Below are positions 7,919-9,803 of a stretch of 9,803 nucleotides of DNA, piece by piece (the stretch's first letter is position 1; each line of letters starts with the position of its first letter). The position numbers and the translations under genes were made by a program. The stretch spans positions 1 to 9,803 of the forward strand of contig CANBUA010000185.1 of assembly GCA_947372535.1 (NCBI GenBank). Direction: 5' to 3'. Source of the DNA: Burkholderiales bacterium (lineage in GTDB: Bacteria > Pseudomonadota > Gammaproteobacteria > Burkholderiales > Burkholderiaceae). The notes beneath the pieces are model-generated. The model worked only from the letters and a program-made list of their open reading frames with translations, did no database searches and was not told the origin of the DNA.

Positions 7919-8307
7919 CAGTACCTCGGCACCACCGTGGTCAGGCGCAGGATGGATTGCTGGTGCTCATCCATGACCTGAGCCTCGACCTGGCGAAAAT
8001 CCGGGTTGGCCGGCACCGCCTTGACGTGCAGCACGCCCGACAATTCACGCCCCAGTTGGGTGCAGGAAAAATCGCTGTCGCCCGGCCCGGGGAAAGAACC
8101 ACGATTGAGCTTGAGGTTGACCATCTCGTTCTCGACGCACCATTGCGCCAGCGTGAGGTCTGTCAGGCGCTGAGCATTGACCGTGAGCCCGCCAGCGGCC
8201 TTGAGCCCGGCCGTCAAGGTGATGGCCACCACGGCCAGGGCCACCAGCACCTCGATGAGGGTCATGCCTCGCCGATGACCATCGCAATGGTGCTCAGGGT
8301 TCCTCAC
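7918..8307 (-). CDS. gspI: Type II secretion minor pseudopilin GspI, GTG start
   Basis: GspI is a small minor pseudopilin that nucleates the GspI-J-K tip. I chose the GTG at 8307, giving 129 residues, because it carries an ideal AGGAAGG 5 nt upstream. This start overlaps the end of gspH by 14 bp and leaves a normal 14-residue leader ending HRRG. Cleavage is before Met15, giving a mature N-terminus MTLIEVLVALAVVAITLTAG with Glu at +5. Met at +1 instead of Phe is common in GspI. A far upstream ATG at 8364 would give a 33-residue leader and has no such ribosome binding site. The rest of the protein includes a Cys pair at 57 and 81 and ends LRLTTVVPRY, as in other GspI proteins. The gene overlaps gspJ by 1 bp. 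Confidence 0.94.
   Translation of the reverse strand: MRNPEHHCDGHRRGMTLIEVLVALAVVAITLTAGLKAAGGLTVNAQRLTDLTLAQWCVENEMVNLKLNRGSFPGPGDSDFSCTQLGRELSGVLHVKAVPANPDFRQVEAQVMDEHQQSILRLTTVVPRY
7924..7927 (-). promoter_or_regulatory. Ribosome binding site for gspJ
   Basis: GAGG lies 5 nt before the gspJ ATG at 7918, inside the last codons of gspI. It supports the start that overlaps the gspI stop by one base. Confidence 0.55.
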
Positions 8308-8824
8308 TGGCGCCTTCCTGGCCGGTGGGCTGGCCGTTCTTGTTCTCGCCCGGCAAATCGACATCGGGCGCTTGCCCGTGGTTGATCATGAAAGGGCTGA
8401 GGCCGTCGGTGGTGATGTCCACGAACTGGTCGTTCAGACGCAGCCTGATGCCCTGCGCGCCGATGTAGGGCTCGGGCCCGAGCACGATGCTGCGCCCATC
8501 CAATACCTCGGCGCGAACTTCACGCGCCATCCAGACGAGCGACGGCGCCATCGAAACCGGCAGCCCCAGGAATTGATAGTCGGACTCGGCGTTGGCGCCC
8601 TGCGGCACCCACAGCACGGTGATACCGCCCGCACGCGCCTCCGCCCGCGCCGACTCCACGAAGGCGATGAGGCGCGAAGCCTCACGCTCCAGCCTCGAAT
8701 TGGCCGGATCGGGCAAAGCCAGCGACGCCACGGCGGTCGTGATGGCGATGATCGCCACCACCACCATCAGTTCGAGCAGCGTGAAGCCGCCCTGCCGCTT
8801 ACTGCCAGGAACCGATGTCAGCAT
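8294..8824 (-). CDS. gspH: Type II secretion minor pseudopilin GspH
   Basis: GspH is a minor pseudopilin thought to join the tip complex to the GspG shaft. The 176-residue product has a 13-residue leader ending RQGG, cleaved before Phe14, and the signature FTLLELMVVVAIIAITTAVASLAL with Glu at +5. The SRLEREASRLIAFVESARAEA region (43-63) and the middle beta domain with an IRLRLNDQFVDITTDGLSPF segment (126-145) are typical of GspH. The C-terminus is an acidic, Gly/Gln-rich tail (about 155-176) that looks disordered. The ATG at 8824 has GAAGG 5 nt upstream and overlaps the gspG end by 26 bp. More upstream methionines at 8851 and 8878 would give unusually long leaders and deeper overlap. The gspI start lies inside its last codons. 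Confidence 0.93.
   Translation of the reverse strand: MLTSVPGSKRQGGFTLLELMVVVAIIAITTAVASLALPDPANSRLEREASRLIAFVESARAEARAGGITVLWVPQGANAESDYQFLGLPVSMAPSLVWMAREVRAEVLDGRSIVLGPEPYIGAQGIRLRLNDQFVDITTDGLSPFMINHGQAPDVDLPGENKNGQPTGQEGASEEP
8313..8319 (-). promoter_or_regulatory. Ribosome binding site for gspI
   Basis: The minus strand reads AGGAAGG, then 5 nt, then the GTG at 8307. This near-perfect anti-16S match lies inside gspH and decides the non-ATG start of gspI. Confidence 0.75.
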
Positions 8825-9236
8825 CCTTGCCTTCGCCGCCAGATTGACCATCGGGCCCGAAGCTGAACACATCGACATCGCCCTTCACGCCCGGGTTGAC
8901 GTATTGATAAGGGTGGCCCCATGGGTCCATGGGGAGCTTTTCGAGGTAGGTCTTCCAGTTCGCTGGCACCGGGCTGGCCGTGGGCTTGGTGACCAGGGCC
9001 TGCAGGCCTTGTTCGGCTGTGGGGTAGCGCTGGTTGTCCAGGCGATAGAGCTTGAGCGATTGCATGATGTTGCCCACGTCGGTGCGGGCCGCCGTGAGCC
9101 GAGCCTCATCGGCACGGTCCAGCACATTGGGCACGATCAGCGCCGCCAGCAAGGCAATGATGACCAGCACGACCATCAGCTCGATCAGCGTGAAGCCGCG
9201 CTGGAGGGTTTTGACAAAGCGGTTTGTGGTACTCAT
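8799..9236 (-). CDS. gspG: Type II secretion major pseudopilin GspG
   Basis: GspG is the main subunit of the pseudopilus, assembled in the inner membrane by GspE/F/L/M and processed by a prepilin peptidase encoded elsewhere. The 145-residue product has a 14-residue leader ending LQRG and cleaved before Phe15. The class III signature FTLIELMVVLVIIALLAALIVPNVL follows, with Glu at +5. Conserved GspG features are the DVGNIMQSLKLYRLDN helix (53-68), RYPTAEQGLQALV (70-82), and LPMDPWGHPYQYVNPG (101-116). The C-terminal loop PDGQSGGEGKDADIGSW (128-144) matches the calcium-binding loop known in this family. The ATG at 9236 is family-consistent; a longer frame start at 9419 would run through the divergent promoter region and destroy the leader. 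It is the first gene of the minus-strand cluster. Confidence 0.98.
   Translation of the reverse strand: MSTTNRFVKTLQRGFTLIELMVVLVIIALLAALIVPNVLDRADEARLTAARTDVGNIMQSLKLYRLDNQRYPTAEQGLQALVTKPTASPVPANWKTYLEKLPMDPWGHPYQYVNPGVKGDVDVFSFGPDGQSGGEGKDADIGSWQ
8830..8834 (-). promoter_or_regulatory. Ribosome binding site for gspH
   Basis: GAAGG lies 5 nt before the ATG at 8824, within the end of gspG. It supports this start over the upstream methionines at 8851 and 8878. Confidence 0.6.
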
Positions 9237-9405
9237 GGAACACTCGATCGGTTCAATCTTCGGTGAAGGGCCGATGCCGACACGGCAACGCAAGGGGCGC
9301 CAGCATGCCTGACATTGCAAGAGGGGCAGTGCAGGATCTACCCGAAGTGTTGAGGGCATCTCCGGCCATCTGGTTCCCTGCCCAGCCATGATAATGTGCA
9401 CCACC
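9237..9405. promoter_or_regulatory. Divergent gspG-gspC intergenic region
   Basis: These 169 bp separate the minus-strand gspG-to-gspE run from plus-strand gspC, so both transcripts must start here or farther away. No coding gene fits it: frames crossing it are extensions of gspG on the minus strand. I see no clear sigma-70 promoter for gspG on the minus strand and no sigma-54 element. A plus-strand GATAAT (9390-9395) is described separately. The short palindromes GTGCAC (9396-9401) and ACCATGGT (9403-9410) sit at the gspC start and are too common to call operators. Confidence 0.5.
9390..9395 (+). promoter_or_regulatory. Possible -10 box for gspC
   Basis: GATAAT is one mismatch from the TATAAT consensus. 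The +1 would fall near 9402-9403, only a few bases before the ATG at 9406. No good -35 is found 16-18 nt upstream, so this is tentative. Confidence 0.3.
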
Positions 9406-9803
9406 ATGGTATCTCGCATCCTCGCTTTGTTCGTCTGGGCCTTTGTGGCCGCCAGTGTGGCTTATTGGGGGCTTCGCTGGTTTGCCAAGCCCGTGGCCGT
9501 GCCGCCCGGCACCAGTTCGGTGGCCATGACGAGCACCCCGCGAGGCGATTTCACCAAGTTGCTGACGGGTCCGGCCGTCGTGAGCAATGAACCCGATCCC
9601 ACCGCGCAGTCCTCGTTGGCGGCACGCTTGCAGTTGCTGGGCATCATGGCCCCTCGCCAACAAGGCGCTGGCGGCGTGGCCTTGATCGTGGTCGATGGCA
9701 AACCGTCCCAGGCTTTCAGGTCCGGCCAGGCCATCGACGGTGAGCTGGCGGTGCAATCCATCGGGCCGCAAGGCGTGCAGATCGGCCACAAGGGCGATGC
9801 CGC
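9406..9803 (+). CDS. gspC: Type II secretion inner-membrane protein GspC, 3' end missing (runs off right edge)
   Basis: GspC is a bitopic inner-membrane protein whose periplasmic HR domain binds the N0 domain of GspD, linking the two membranes and helping to select substrates. The first 132 residues are present. There is a very short cytoplasmic N-terminus, one transmembrane helix (about 5-25, ALFVWAFVAASVAYWGL) and a Pro/Ser/Thr linker (28-68). The HR domain starts at about 70 with LAARLQLLGIMAPRQ, GGVALIVVDGKPSQAFRSGQ (89-108) and GVQIG (123-127). A PDZ or coiled-coil end would lie beyond the edge. Three in-frame ATGs compete (9388, 9394, 9406); I chose 9406 because the upstream two overlap the candidate -10 box. 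None has a convincing Shine-Dalgarno. It is divergent from gspG. Confidence 0.93.
   Translation, partial: MVSRILALFVWAFVAASVAYWGLRWFAKPVAVPPGTSSVAMTSTPRGDFTKLLTGPAVVSNEPDPTAQSSLAARLQLLGIMAPRQQGAGGVALIVVDGKPSQAFRSGQAIDGELAVQSIGPQGVQIGHKGDA

Noticed and set aside
1..9803. A possible type IV pilus cluster instead of T2SS
   Set aside because: GspC, GspK, GspL, GspM and GspN and the GspG calcium loop are specific to T2SS. No pilA, pilC, pilM-Q or pilT was seen.

Overview
The window is one type II secretion (T2SS, general secretory pathway) locus from a GC-rich bacterium, most likely a beta-proteobacterium of the order Burkholderiales. This rests on the high GC content, the strong third-position G/C bias, and the short GspE with a YPLPYAFAKGQ-like N-terminus. 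It also rests on the betaproteobacterial style of GspL, GspN and GspD. The genus cannot be fixed from the sequence alone.

Ten genes lie head to tail on the minus strand. Read in transcription order, from the right end leftwards, they are gspG, gspH, gspI, gspJ, gspK, then a 141-bp gap, then gspL, gspM, gspN, gspD and the first two thirds of gspE, which runs off the left edge. gspC is divergent on the plus strand and runs off the right edge. A 169-bp intergenic region separates gspG from gspC and should hold promoters for both directions. Within each block the genes touch or overlap, which suggests translational coupling: gspG/H overlap by 26 bp, gspH/I by 14 bp, gspI/J and gspJ/K by 1 bp, and gspN and gspD are 3 bp apart. 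The gspK-gspL gap is the only sizeable break. It is less GC-rich than its surroundings and carries a plausible -10 box, so gspLMNDE may have an additional promoter.

Together the genes encode most of a T2SS. GspG is the major pseudopilin, and GspH, I, J and K are the minor pseudopilins of the tip. GspL and GspM are the inner-membrane platform, with GspL linking to the GspE ATPase. GspC connects the inner membrane to the GspD secretin in the outer membrane, and GspN is an accessory inner-membrane protein. GspF is not in the window and may lie just past the left edge. The prepilin peptidase (GspO/PilD) and any pilotin are also not here. No tRNA, rRNA, mobile element, CRISPR array or clear terminator was seen. 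I found no previously undescribed system; the points of interest are gene layout, start sites and unusual protein segments.
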